DNA from: Heliopora coerulea
Taxonomy: Eukaryota > Cnidaria > Anthozoa > Scleralcyonacea > Helioporidae
Direction: 5' to 3'
Assembly: GCA_030142905.1 (NCBI GenBank)
Contig: JASJOG010000042.1
Span: forward strand, 1,878,501 to 1,942,500
Length of the DNA: 64,000 nucleotides
The notes beneath the pieces are model-generated. The model was not told where the DNA came from, did not search any database, and saw only the letters and a list, made by a program, of their open reading frames with translations. Below are positions 46,952 to 60,100 of this stretch, in pieces. The position numbers and the translations under genes were made by a program. Position 1 is the first letter of the stretch, and every line of letters starts with the position of its first letter.

Positions 46952-47646
46952 CCGGCACTTCTTCTTGCGGTCAAGCCCGCTGTAACACATGTGCTTTTCT
47001 TAGTCAAACCACCGTCATTTTTGGATTCAAATCTAAATTCCTTATCCGGCAAAATTTTACATGAACTTCGTCTAACATCGTTTACTGCATATCCTGCAGC
47101 AAATGCCATAAACTCTACGTCTGTACGGTGAGACTGGCCGACGTCTCTCTGACAGGTTTGCCAAACATCTTCGTCCCGTAAGAATCAACGACGTTGACAA
47201 GCCTGTCGCCCGACATTTCAAGAGCGCTAACCATTCTATTTCGGATATGAAAGTTTCTGCTATCTCATCCATCTCCGGGGGCAACGATAGCCGCAAGAAA
47301 CAAGAAAGGCATCTCACCTTTAAGCTAGGAACCACTCATCCCTATGAACTCAACGAACGTTTTTCTTTTATTTAACTCCTCATGAGTTTTCGTTAATTTA
47401 CAGCATGGGCAAATAATAATACCAGCTTCCCCTGTTGTTGTCTTTCTTTTACCACATACATATTTTCATTTCCCTGGGACCCTGGGGGTTTTTTCCAATT
47501 GCCAATTTTCTGATCGTCGTTTAAAAATGGCAAATGACGAAGGGTCTTTGCTCGAAACGTTGGTATTCTTTGAGATCAGTTACGGCAGTTATCAACCTTT
47601 GAACTTTTTACTCTATATCTTTATATAGTTCCATTTATCTGACGAC

Positions 47647-47743
47647 AGTGTTTACGTCGATCGAGAAGCCGTAAATCTAGTTGACTTGGAATATGTTAAA
47701 ATCTCGGTCATGACTCATGTCCGAGGTCAAAGCGAATACAGAG
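47647..47743 (+). other. Candidate 5' non-coding exon of gene B
   Basis: Conserved with 2656-2750 and ending at the same donor (CAGAG|GTATGT). The next exon starts at 48161 after ATTCAG and contains a TAG 12 bases before the chosen ATG. Confidence 0.5.
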
Positions 47744-48193
47744 GTATGTTTCATGACGTTTTGTATTCTTTGTGATTTGATTTTGGATGGAAGCGGAGCG
47801 GCGCGCCGCAATTCATGTCAAAGAAAGGGCAAGCGCAAGGATGAAACACCACCAACGGACACTTGGCTTCATTGTTTTCAATTCGACGATCGAAGTCGTA
47901 ACAACAATTAAAGTTGCTGAGTTCAGGGAAGCCTGGTGTAATGGAGTTAGTCAATAGTTTGCAATGAGGTTACATCAAATTTATAAGCACCCAAATTAGA
48001 AAAAATGTTTCTTTCCTTCCAACCATCCAATTCATTTTTTCCTTTCTCTAAGCTGTATATTATTAAATTTGTCAATCACTTCAATTCTTTGTTTGTTTGT
48101 CAGTTCTTTGTTTATTTGTGCAACCATTTATTCATGTATTCACTCCTTTCTTTCATTCAGGATGACGATGTAGAAGAATAGTTGAAAAATATC

Positions 48194-51100
48194 ATGCAAC
48201 ACAGTAATGAGACAGCAAACATGTCGAAACAAGCCTCTGGTGCATCACAAGTGTCAACGGCTAACTCAGCTGTACTGGCTAGTAATCTTGCTGGCTCTGG
48301 AGATGGTGCCTTTAATGGGAAACCAGTTATGGAGCAACCATTGGGTAAAGCCTTTTTTTCCAGTCACTACATGAAATGAAGAGTTCTGATTGGTTCAGGG
48401 ATGGATGCACAAATTCCCTAATGCAGGGACTAAGATCCTTGACTGGGTATACTAAACCAGAGAGGCCGGGAGCCCACACTCTCTGGATAATTTCCTGATT
48501 TTAAGGTCAAAAATGTCATGTTATGTTTAGCAAGAAATAATCGTGACAACTGACTAGTGACAGCATTTATTTCACTGGTCAGTTGAGGTCAGACCTCATC
48601 CAATCCATCTTAGTTCACTTTCTTAATATAAAAAAAATGATTTATTGCAGTGTATAAGTCTTGCCAAACATGTATACTATTTAAAAGATTTGTCATTTAC
48701 TTGAAGTTTATTTTTACTGTGGTGCTTATTGAAATCTATGGATCTGTCAAATGAGCAGTCAACATGTATTCATTCATTTATTCATCTGGTCTAACCACAT
48801 TATTTTGCATATTTAATCTTCAGATGATTCAGGTCCTTGTGTGGATGTTGGGCAGTTTTTAAGTAGTCTGCAACTTTCTCATCTGAATGATATCTTTCAA
48901 CAGGAGCAGGTTTGTTGTTCACTCACAAGTTTTACTGACTATTGCTGCTGTGGTTACTGCTATCACTGCCATTGTAATTTTAGTGGCTGCTGTTGTTTTG
49001 TTACTTTACATTTAATCATTCTACTAGCATGGTGGTTGTTCCTGCAGTTACTATATTTTTATCAATTTCTTCCCAAGGGTTGCAGAAAAAATGGGTTATA
49101 GCCTCCAATATTTCTGACAAGGAGTTAAGATCCCTTGATAGTTTAAAGCTTATGCTAAGAACTTGCTCAGTACCTTAAATGATAGTGGAATACACTCCAC
49201 TTGTTCTACTTTTTGCAAGAATTATCCATCCTATATCAAACATGTTCCCTAGCCAATGTCTCTAGCTGCTATACTGTTAACTGTAGTATCTTCTGTTTCA
49301 CCTTCTAAGCACCACTAATTTCATCCCATATGTGTAGATTACATGGAGTGTTCTTTCTCTCATGGGACACAGTGAACTGAAAGAAATTGGCATCAGTGCT
49401 TTTGGTGATCGATTCAAAATACTAAAAGCTGTGAAAGAGAGGTTGGACAACTTGGGACCAGGTAAAACATTTGTTGCTTTTCACTTTTTTTCTTCAAAAT
49501 GAAGACCCAAATGTTTGTAAGTGAATTTTTGTTTAAGTGGAAATGGCATGGGTAACTTACCCTGCAGTGAACTTCATACACTGAGTTTAAGTCATACCTT
49601 TGTTTCAAAGCCAACAGGGAGGGAGGGGCTTTAGCCCTATACTTTTCAGCACAGTTAAAAGATAAGAAAGTTTGAAAAGGCTGCAGTCACTAGTAAACCT
49701 TTTCTAAGCTAGAGGAATCTTCAGAGTACTCAGGATGACATATTGAATTTTAATGTTTGCTCAGTAAGAACATCACCGGTTGCAAGCTGTAGTAATCTAG
49801 CACCTCATCTATTCTTGGATATCCCATAATAACCTGTCTTATTGCATACATTTCCCTAATGTGATGACAGCTTACTGTAGATGTCAACTGCAACATTCAT
49901 TTTATGTTGAGATTCTCCAGTTAGATAAATTCTTGTTGGAAAATCTGTCATTCTAGAGTCCTGTAATGTTTTTAGTCTTGAACTCAGACTCGGTTTGGAC
50001 TCAGGCTTGGTTTACTTTGGTAGCGTAAGAAATTTGTTAAATTTTCCCAGCTAGATAGAAAATCTAGATTGCCAATTATTCAACTTGTATAACGCATTTA
50101 TTTTTGCAGTTCACCCCTCGATTGTAGTTAATAACAAAAACTGTTACAAGACCTTTTTGAATTGTTATGTATAAAGATGAGATGGACTAAAAATCATGAT
50201 TTGACCCTGCTTGTGATCTTCATGGTTTTTGTTAAAATGTCTCTCAAAATTCAGGATATAGAATCTTGTAACTTTAAAAAATAAAAGATTTCTGTGGGAA
50301 GTGCCAGGGACACCGCCCAAGAGGTTTCACACTCCTTTGGTGCTGGTCAAACTGGGATCGATTTAGCCCCCCCTCTTTGAAATCCACAATATCAAATACA
50401 GTCGCCGCCGCTTATAAGCAAGTCGCTTATATTCAAAAGCCATTTATATGCAAAGATTTTGGAAATCCAAAACCAAATCTTAAGAAAATTCCTCTTTTTA
50501 GCATAATAATCTGCTGATCATTATCACCACTCTTGCACACGTTTGCTGCAATATTTTTTGAAACTGGTGGCTTGGTGAATTTAAAAACCACAGTTTACAG
50601 CTACTCGGCATTAGTGATCAGACCATACCCTCTATAGTAGTTTTGAAGCAATCCTTGGGTTTAAGCAGCGTTTGATTTTTTTATAAAACACCGGCGTTCT
50701 CAAGGTTATTCACTATCCAAAATATAGAAAACAAGCTTCTCGACGTTTCGAGCGAAGGCCCTTCGTCCGGAGATTAGTTGCAATGAACGTCATAGTTTTT
50801 TTTTTTTTTCACGCTAAAATATCAGAAATGGAGCGAAAGACAAACCTGGTTGGTAATATCGAGAAAGATAGCTTTACTTCGGTTCGTTTTATGCGTATTG
50901 TTAAACAAGAGGTGTTTAGCTCAGTAGAGTCACGCTTTAGGCGAGGTAGTGGGATCTTTATTGGATCACAAACAAAATATAATAACTGATAGTTCGAAAT
51001 GTTCAATTACTGTTCAGTTCGCTAGTAGTTCTCTCAAATGTAAATTCTCTTCCACTGGCTTCTCAGCTCTGCTTTATCCGCTCTATTGTTGTCTGCTCAG

Positions 51101-54100
51101 CTCTGTGGACTCCTCTTCTCTGCTCTCTCTGTGGGCTCCTCCTTTCTGCCCTCTCTGTTGTGAAAGGAGCATCTCTTTTTATGCTTTTGGTGGGCAGTTT
51201 TGGTTGACAGTGAGTGACATCAGACGTTGACCAATCAGATACATTCTGACCAAGTCTCTCGCTCTGCCGGGCGAAGGCGTTGTTTGGAATGCAACGTAAT
51301 CAACAAGGATGTTTGAAAAAGATTTTCTAGCACTAAATTAATATAGTTCTTTGTAAAATTATAATGGTAAAATCAGAATACATCAATTCTTATCTCAGTT
51401 ATGTTACTTCACAGTTTTACATCATATTTCGAGTTCAAATCTAATCTGAATAGGATTACATCATATCTGGAATTCAGCAAGGTGTTTAATCAATGTAGGC
51501 GGGACTAACACAAACCAGAGCAAGAATTTAACAATAACCAACTTGTACCTTGACCTTACATTCGATAACATCAACAGAAACCTTTTAAGCCAGATCGGTA
51601 ACTGACATTTCCGAGAGGACTAATTATGGTGCTGGTTACAAAAATGAGATAACAACTTCACATGTCTAAAACTAGACAAAACTCAAACAAACATTACAAC
51701 TTTTGTGATACGATCGTCTCCCTATTCATAGCAGCTATTTTCACAATAGATTAGGTTGACGTTTTATACATTCCATTTAATTCATAATAAATTGCAGACC
51801 ACCAAGTTAGCTGATGGAATGTATGTTTCATAACAGTATATTTGGAAGAAATCTTGTACAAACATAAAATATAAGTGCTACAAAAACACGTGCATTTTTA
51901 AGTAAGTTGGTCATAAGTCCGCTGACCATCATAACGATGAACTTCATTTAATGTAAATATAGCGTCTCAATCTAATTGTCGCGTATTCTCTACAGGTAAT
52001 CCTCCTCCACTCAGTATTAATATCCCAAAACTGGAAGATCTACAGGTACCTTTCGAACCCTGGGAACGTGCTCAACTCCCGACCGATGTTTTGTTGTTGA
52101 CTGTGGCAGATGACGAATTTTTGGCCAGTTATACTTACCTTGACAATGTCATTAAGTGCTATAACAAAGAACTTGGACATGTTTACTTCGGAGAAATTGG
52201 TGATGGTCAGAAGAAGGTGAAAGTCTCTTTAATTAGAGGTTCCACTGAGGTTGGTGCTTCGCAAAATGTTGTTCGAACTGCCATCGAAATTCTGAAACCA
52301 AAAGCCGTGTTTTCTGTTGGGTATTGTGGAGGGTTGAGGAAAGAGAAAACAAAGCTGGGTGATGTCGTGATCTCGTCAAAGTTGTCGACCCATGGTAAAA
52401 ATAAAATTATCGATGATCGACAGCAGTGGTGTGGCAATATCACAAATGTGAGCAGGAATATTGGGCACCTCATCAGAACAGCGGCCCATGGTTGGAGAGC
52501 TCCACTGCTTGATCCTGAAGCACTTAAGGTAGAGGTCCATCGTGATGTGGAAATTCTGTCTGGTCCAGAGCTGACAAATTCCCCCAGAGAATGTGAAGAG
52601 GTTCTTAAACGGTTTCCTGGAGCCAGTGCAATTGAGAAGGAGGGTCAAGGTAACGGTCATAAATTTTGATAATTTGTCCATCACTTGAGTATACTTTCAA
52701 CAACTTTCTTTAAATTTAAAAGCAGAATTGCCTTACTCAAGACATTATAACTTACTCACATGGCTTCAGTCAAAAAGTACTTACTAATTAAGGTTGAGGG
52801 TTCATTGTAGTGAGTTAGACTGATTGCAGGTCGGTTCACGGTGGGTCTTCCAGTCCACGGGAAGGGGTGGTCTACGATCGATTTGAGAATGCTGTGTCAG
52901 AATAAATCGAATTTAAGGGGCAGATCATATTGAGCAAGCAAGCCCAGCTAACCGGTACTGACGTTTTTCGTGCCGTCATATGAGAAAACAATCTTGGTTA
53001 ACTTGGGTGGAGCTATCTTTCCTTATGTACAGCGCGTGCGCAGTAAAAGTCGTAGCGGGGCTAACCAGGTTCAGAGTGACCATATGGGAAGAAGTGAGCC
53101 CGGTGAAGCAGGATCTCGGTCGATCCCGCTCCATATGATCAACCCTTAAGTGAATGTAGATCTGACCAAATCAGCATGACGCGCATATAGTGCCTGTTTA
53201 GCCAATAATTTGACGTAATATTTCAAATAAGAGGTGGTGTTCTTCCTCTCATCTCTAAATACAGAGAAACGAGTTTAAAAACTAGGCGAAGCCAAGCTTT
53301 TTTAACGAGTTTCGAGGTATTTAGAAATCGGAGAAAGAACACGCAAAGAGTGTTTATTCCAAACGATCGCCGTCGTTTGGAGATTTTTTGTCGACTGGTG
53401 GAAACGTGGCTGTCCTAAGAATCGTAAGGATCGGAAGAATCGGGGATGGAACTGATTCTTTCGACAAGTGTGAACCAGTCTTGACCGCTTGAGGCGTAGT
53501 TTCACACAAAGACATAATCTGAATTAAAAATTATTCGCCTCAGGCGTTTTAGTATAATTGCACAGGTGATTATTGTAAAGAAAGTAATGAATGAGGTGTT
53601 TTAAAAATCCTTCGGTAACATTTACAAAGGTAGTCGCCATCTTCCTTCTGTGCCTTCACCGTTATGTTCACCTGTACATGAATATAGGGCTGATGGGGTA
53701 TATCGATATACCGATATATATCTGGGTTTTTTAAAATATCGGTTAGTCGGTTTTTTAATTTGCAAAATATCGATATGCCGAAATCTACGGTATTATCGAT
53801 TTTGCGCGGATGCCACAACCGATTATCGATGTTCTTTTGCTTGTTTACATTTGCTATTTGACCAAGATTTGATCAATGACTAGAATAGAATAGAATAGAA
53901 TAGAATAGAATAGAATAGAATAGAATAGAATAGAATAGAATAGAATGGAATAGAATAGAACACTTTTATTTAAACACGGTAAATACTGTTCAGGATTTTA
54001 CATACAGTTACTACTTAACATAAACAATTAAATATTACAATTATTACCAATATTACTAATTATTATAAAAACAAAACCTGCTTTCCAAGAGTGCCGTGTA

Positions 54101-57100
54101 TAATATTATATTAAAAAATTAAGTACAAATATTAAGAAAATCCAAAGTAGTCATTGCAGCCGACTTTAAATTGATTAAAACTGTTTGTCTGTCGTAAATC
54201 AATAGGGAGACTATTCCATAGCACCGCACCACTATAACCAAAACTATTTTTTAGATATTCTGTGCGGGGCCTCGGAATAGCCAATTTACCCTCGGCGTCT
54301 CTCAGTGAATAATTTCCTACACTGCTACGATTCTCAAATATGGGACTCAAATAATGTGGAGCAAGCCCATTAAGTGATTTGTAAACCATAACAACCTTTT
54401 CCATTTTACGTTGAATTTCTAGTTTTCTCCAACCAATTTTATTAAGAAGGATATCAGCATTGGAGTCATAATTAGAAAAAGTTAATACTCTTGCTGCCCG
54501 ATTTTGTAGTTTTTGCAACTTATCCGCAAGGGTTTTGTTGCAATTGTCCCGAACGACGCAGCAGTAGTCAAAATGTGGTTGAACTAATGAATTGAAAATA
54601 AACTGCAACGTCGTACGTGGAACAAATGACCCTATGCGTTTTAGCGCACCAATGCCAGATGCAATCTTTTTAGATAATTTATCAACATGATCATTCCAAG
54701 ATAAATTCTCATCAAGCCATACACCAATGGATTTTGTGTGTGAAACCTGATTAATGGGCATCCCACCAATTTTTAATGATGGCGATGATTGGAACGTTCT
54801 TATTCTTTGTCTGGAACCAATTAACATAAATTCCGTCTTAGAATGATTTAGAGTAAGCTTATTCGCAATTCGCCATTCATTTATACTTTCTAAATCTTGA
54901 TTAAGGTTCTCTTCCATATCAAGAACATTGTAGCTAGCATACGACAGATGACTGTCATCTGCATACATACGAGGCTTTGAGTGTGCAAGACAATTTGGTA
55001 AATCGTTAATGTATATCAGGAATAGAAGTGGCCCTAATATTGTCCCTTGTGGGACTCCACACAGCAAAGTTTGATCATCAGAAAGAAAATCGTTTACAGA
55101 ACATTTTTGCTTACGGTTACTCAGATAGGATTTAAACCATTCTCTTGCAAATCCCTGTATACCATATGCATACAGTTTTGACAACAGAATGTCATGATCC
55201 ACAGTGTCAAATGCTTTCTTGAGGTCCAAGAAAACTACAGCATTAACATTTCCACGATCAATATTATATGCCCATTCATTGGTAGCCCCAAGAAGAGCAG
55301 TGGCTGTGGAATGGAAACGTCGAAACCCAGATTGGCTATTAGAAAGAAGATCATTATCTATAAGAAAGGCATTGACTTGATCATAAATTATCCTTTCAAA
55401 AACTTTTGCTATCACTGAAATAATTGAAATGGGACGATAATTATCAAGGTCTTTACTATGAAATTGATGACAAAGACCGTCTGCCAAAAATGCCGCTGAG
55501 AGTAAAGAAAAGAACGAAGCGAATTTTCCGACTTACGTTTCAAATAATCAAAATTCGCATCTACATGATACCACATGTTGTTCCGTCTTTTAATCCACGC
55601 CGTGTTTAAATAGTTTCGGTCAAAGTCGTTCAAATATATTCATCTCGTAAGTTGCCGTAACACCAGTGCGTGAACGTGCAGTTTTACACGTTCCAAACAT
55701 ATTTATTACATTTATTAATAATCGCTTTATTAGAAAAATGCACTTAATCGTTAAATTTCCATTGCAGCGAAATATCGATATATCGATATTATCGGTATTT
55801 TTTTCCTGTATCGATATTCGGTTTTTTTTCAACACTGCATCAGCCTACCGGTGAATATAACGTATTATGAAATAATTTTTGGACCAATCACCTCAAGGTA
55901 ATTATACAAACAAGATATATTATGAATTCAATCACATTAAGCTTTACGACCATATTACCAGTTCATTAAACCTTTGAAGGTTAACATAATAACTGTGGGC
56001 TTCGCTATATTTTAAGGACTCTACGCTGCAGCTTTTGACCGTGAGATTGAGTGGGTAATCATTAAAGGAATCTCGCATTATGCTGACAGCAGTAAAGCTA
56101 AAGTTAAAGAGTGGCAACATTTTGCCGCTGCTATGGCCACGTCCGTTGCTATGCACATGTTGAAAGAGCCAGACGTCTTAAAGAATTGGCCTCGCTATAA
56201 AGGGATGAACAAAAGCGATGTACATGAAGGTAAAATTACAATTAATTTAAGTTATATTCTTATATGGAGAGGCACACTAGGTGTTACCCCTTGTCAAAAC
56301 AAAACAGTTTAACATGCTTTTGTTTCTTTTCACTGATTAATGATTGACGCAAAAGTGGACGGGAACGAGTGACTCTCCAAGGAAATTTTAAATCGTTGCT
56401 TGCATTAACAAGCAAACACAAACACAACGTGGTCCGTTACGAAAAAATATTCTTTGATTTTGCATTTTGATATGTCGAAAATCTATCTTGAGCATTTCGT
56501 AGTTGTGGAGTGTCCTACTTTAAAAATGTTTTATTTACGTTTGAGGTTGTCATGGTCACCAAGATAATATCCCTGGCAATGAAAAACTACTTTAGAAAAT
56601 AGAAACAAAAATCCTCTCCCGTACCTCAATCGAGTTAAGGCACGCGAAAAGTTAAAACAACAAGATAAAAGCTTGTAATTAAGAACAGATAGCATTGCCT
56701 ATTTTTTCAAGATGACAGTATCTGTTAAGATAGCTTTTCGAGTGTTCTTTTAACTTCCCAAGTGCTTCTTTAAGTCGATTGAGGTTCCAAGACGAAATTT
56801 TGAGTTTCTTTTATAAAGACTTTATGATGTGTGGTAGTGGTGACTAGTCGACTTGTAAATTAGGGGTATAGTGGAAAGAACACATTTGAGAATGGCTGCA
56901 TTAAAAGATGTAGTGCTTGCTCAAAATGGACGTTTAAGTTAGAGAGGTGTTTTAAATATTTGTATGTTTAGTTTGAGAAATGCTATTAACTCGATTGATT
57001 TCGACAAAAATTAAATAAAAATAATAAAATATTCGAAACATTTATTGTTGAACGTATATACTTAATATTTTAGAACCCGCTCGCTTTCGTGTTCTTCCAC

Positions 57101-60100
57101 CCAAGCCATCACACAACATCGCGAATCGAGAAGGGACTGTTACGAGACTCTGCGAAAAGATGCAAGAACTTAGCGACCATCATCCCAATGGTGTTACAAG
57201 CTTATATCTTTCAGGAAATCCCGGATGTGGTAAAACTCAGTTGGCCAGGTTACTTGGTGATGCGATGTATGCAGACAAGAAGTTCTCGTTTGTATTTACC
57301 TTGAATGCTTCTTCGTCACAAGCACTGTACAATTCAATGTTTAATCTTGCCGAAAGACTGGGTTGGAATGAAGATATTCTTGTGAAAGAGATACCACAAG
57401 AAGGCACATTTTATGAGAAGTTCCACAAGCTTTGCGCTCTGGTTGGAGGCAAAGCTAATTCACATCGTTGCTGGCTAATAATTGTCGACGGAGTGGGCGT
57501 AAGTGGTGTCAAAGAAGAAATGAAATTCTGGCGCGGAAATCCTGGTATCCAAAACTGGGGAGCTGGTCAACTGATTATAACCACACAGAGAGTAGATGAT
57601 ATCCCAGTGGGTGATAAGGTGATTGAGGAATCTTTAAAGAATGGCATGGGCCATGATGAGGCTGTAAATCTTTTGAAGGAAATTTCCTTACCCGGTGAGG
57701 ACAATGAAATTGATGAAACACTACGACTAGTAGCCCAAGAGTTAGATTACCAGCCACTAGCTTTGGCATATGCTGGGATATACGTAAGTGAAATGTCAAA
57801 GGTAAGGAAGGAACTCACGTGGAGTGGTTACCTTGAAAAATTGCGTTCAGGAAAGCGAGAAATTATGGAAAACAGGGCAGCAAAGAAAAATGAGGCATAT
57901 TCTTATGGCATGGTTTTTGCTACACGTCTAGTTATGGAGGAACTTTTGGCCTCTTCTGAAATATTAAGACATGTCGTCTTGGCGTTTTCCTTCTGTGCCT
58001 GCGCAGCAGTTCCAGCTGAGCTATTGGTAAGCTACGTGAAAAGCAACTTGGAGAACGTTGATGAAGACGAAGTTCTTATGGTTTTAAAGGATTGTTGCTT
58101 GTTTATGTGGAACAAGGAGTCCGAAGTAAATAGTTTGATGGTTCATCAGGTCGTCTACCAAAGCTTCTTCGCGGTGCGTGAAAAAACTGAAAATAATTTT
58201 TTTACCTGGTTGAACATTCTGGAAAATTTTGCCACAGATAATATTACGAAGGAAGGTCCCTCAACCTTTGTTGCTTTATCCCTTCTCAAACCTCACATAC
58301 CGAAAATTGGTAATCAAAAGAAATGGTTTATATCACCGACTGGTAATTCGATGGATCAATCTACACACACTGAATTACAACCCAAAGAATTACTGTCCAA
58401 ACTTGAAGTATTTCGAGATGTTTACGAGGCGACACACGATTGTCATGAACAAGTTCATTGGAACAACTGTATTCTGGATATCCAGCGTTCCTTTCAAGGA
58501 AATAGTCATCCGGGTGTTGCCGTGACTTTGAATAATCAAGGAAATGCGTATCAATCTCTTGGTAATCTGAAGAAAGCCGAGGAACACCTCTTGGAAGCAT
58601 TGAAAATAACAAAGTCATGGTACGGGGACAGTCATTCGAACGTTGCCACCACTTGGAATAATCTGGGAAATGTGTATCAATCCCTTGGTGATTGGAAGAA
58701 AGCCGAGGAACACCTCTTTGAAGCATTGAAAATAAAGAAGTCATGCTACGGGGACAGTCATCCGGACGTTGCCGCGACTTTGAATAATCTGGGAAATGTG
58801 TATGAATCTCTTGGTGATCTGAAGAAAGCCGAGGAACACCTCTTGGAAGCATTGAAAATAAAGAAGTCATGCTACGGGGATAGTCATCCGGACGTTGCCG
58901 CGACTTTGAATAATCTGGGAGCTGTGTATAAATCTCTTTGTGATCTGAAGAAAGCCGAGGAACACTACTTGGAAGCATTGAAAATAACCAAGTCATACTA
59001 CGGGGACAGTCATCCGGACATTGCCGCGACTTTGAATAATCTGGGAAATGTGTATCAATGTCTTGGTGATCTGAAGAAAGCCGAGGAACACCTCTTTGAA
59101 GCATTGAAAATAAAGAAGTCATGCTACGGGGACAGTCATCCGGACGTTGCCGGGACTTTGAATAATCTGGGAGCTGTGTATAAATCTCTTGGTGATCTGA
59201 AGAAAGCCGAGGAACACTACTTGGAAACATTGAAAATAACCAAGTCATACTACGGGGACAGTCATCCGGACGTTGCCGCGACTTTGAATAATCTGGGAAA
59301 TGCGTATCAATCTCTTGGTGATCTGAAGAAAGCCGAGGAACACTACTTGGAAGCATTGAAAATAACCAAGTCATACTACGGGGACAGTCATCCGGACGTT
59401 GCCGCGACTTTGAATAATCTGGGAAATCTTTATAAATCTCTTGGTGATCTGAAGAAAGCCGAGGAACATTACTTGGAAGCATTGAAAATAACCAAGTCAT
59501 GCTACGGGGACAGTCATCCGGACGTTGCCGCGACTTTGAATAATCTGGGAAATGTGTATAAATCTCTTCGTGATCTGAAGAAAGCCGAGGAACACTACTT
59601 GGAAGCATTGAAAATAAAGAAGTCATGCTACGGGGATAGTCATCCGGACGTTGCCGGGACTTTGAATAATCTGGGAAATGTGTATGAATCTCTTTGTGAT
59701 CTGAAGAAAGCCGAGGAACACTACTTGGAAGCATTGAAAATAACCAAGTCATACTACGGGGACAGTCATCCGGACGTTGCCGCGACTTTGAATAATCTGG
59801 GAAATGTGTATGAATCTCTTGGTGATCTGAAGAAAGCCGAGGAACATTACTTGGAAGCATTGAAAATAACCAAGTCATGCTACGGGGACAGTCATCCGGA
59901 CGTTGCCGCGACTTTGAATAATCTGGGAAATGTGTATGAATCTCTTCGTGATCTGAAGAAAGCCGAGGAACACTACTTGGAAGCATTGAAAATAAAGAAG
60001 TCATGCTACGGGGATAGTCATCCGGACGTTGCCGGGACTTTGAATAATCTGGGAAATGTGTATGAATCTCTTGGTGATCTGAAGAAAGCCGAGGAACACT

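Larger units (their letters stand above)
45296..47563 (+). pseudogene. 5'-truncated Penelope-like element (RT tail plus GIY-YIG region)
   Basis: Three plus-strand pieces belong to one element. The piece at 45296-45514 holds the end of the reverse transcriptase (TLILTFHPFNYKIRNIIIRN, HPLISFRHNKSIRD). The piece at 45767-45814 reads CLVHSALKQNSSLPAG. The piece from 46956 on holds SSCGQARCNTCAFLS, then in shifted frames KLYV and RLAD (the GIY-YIG nuclease region), PVARHF and LNERFSF near 47365. The pieces are separated by two later insertions (45515-45752, 45815-46951), and frameshifts lie after about 47100. A decayed hammerhead-like stretch (ATGACGAAGGGTC...GCTCGAAACGTT) is at 47534-47562. Such elements copy themselves by target-primed reverse transcription. 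This one is dead. Confidence 0.75.
53687..55851. mobile_element. hAT-like element with a nested LINE, only in gene B
   Basis: Absent from gene A (about 8350). TGAATATA occurs at 53679-53686 and 55852-55859. The ends TAGGGCTGATG and (complement) TAGGCTGATG are inverted, and both subterminal regions are dense in ATCGATAT/ATCGGTAT. These ends and an 8-bp target fit hAT. Exact boundaries are uncertain by a few bases. The middle is occupied by a LINE (53881 to about 55495). Confidence 0.65.
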
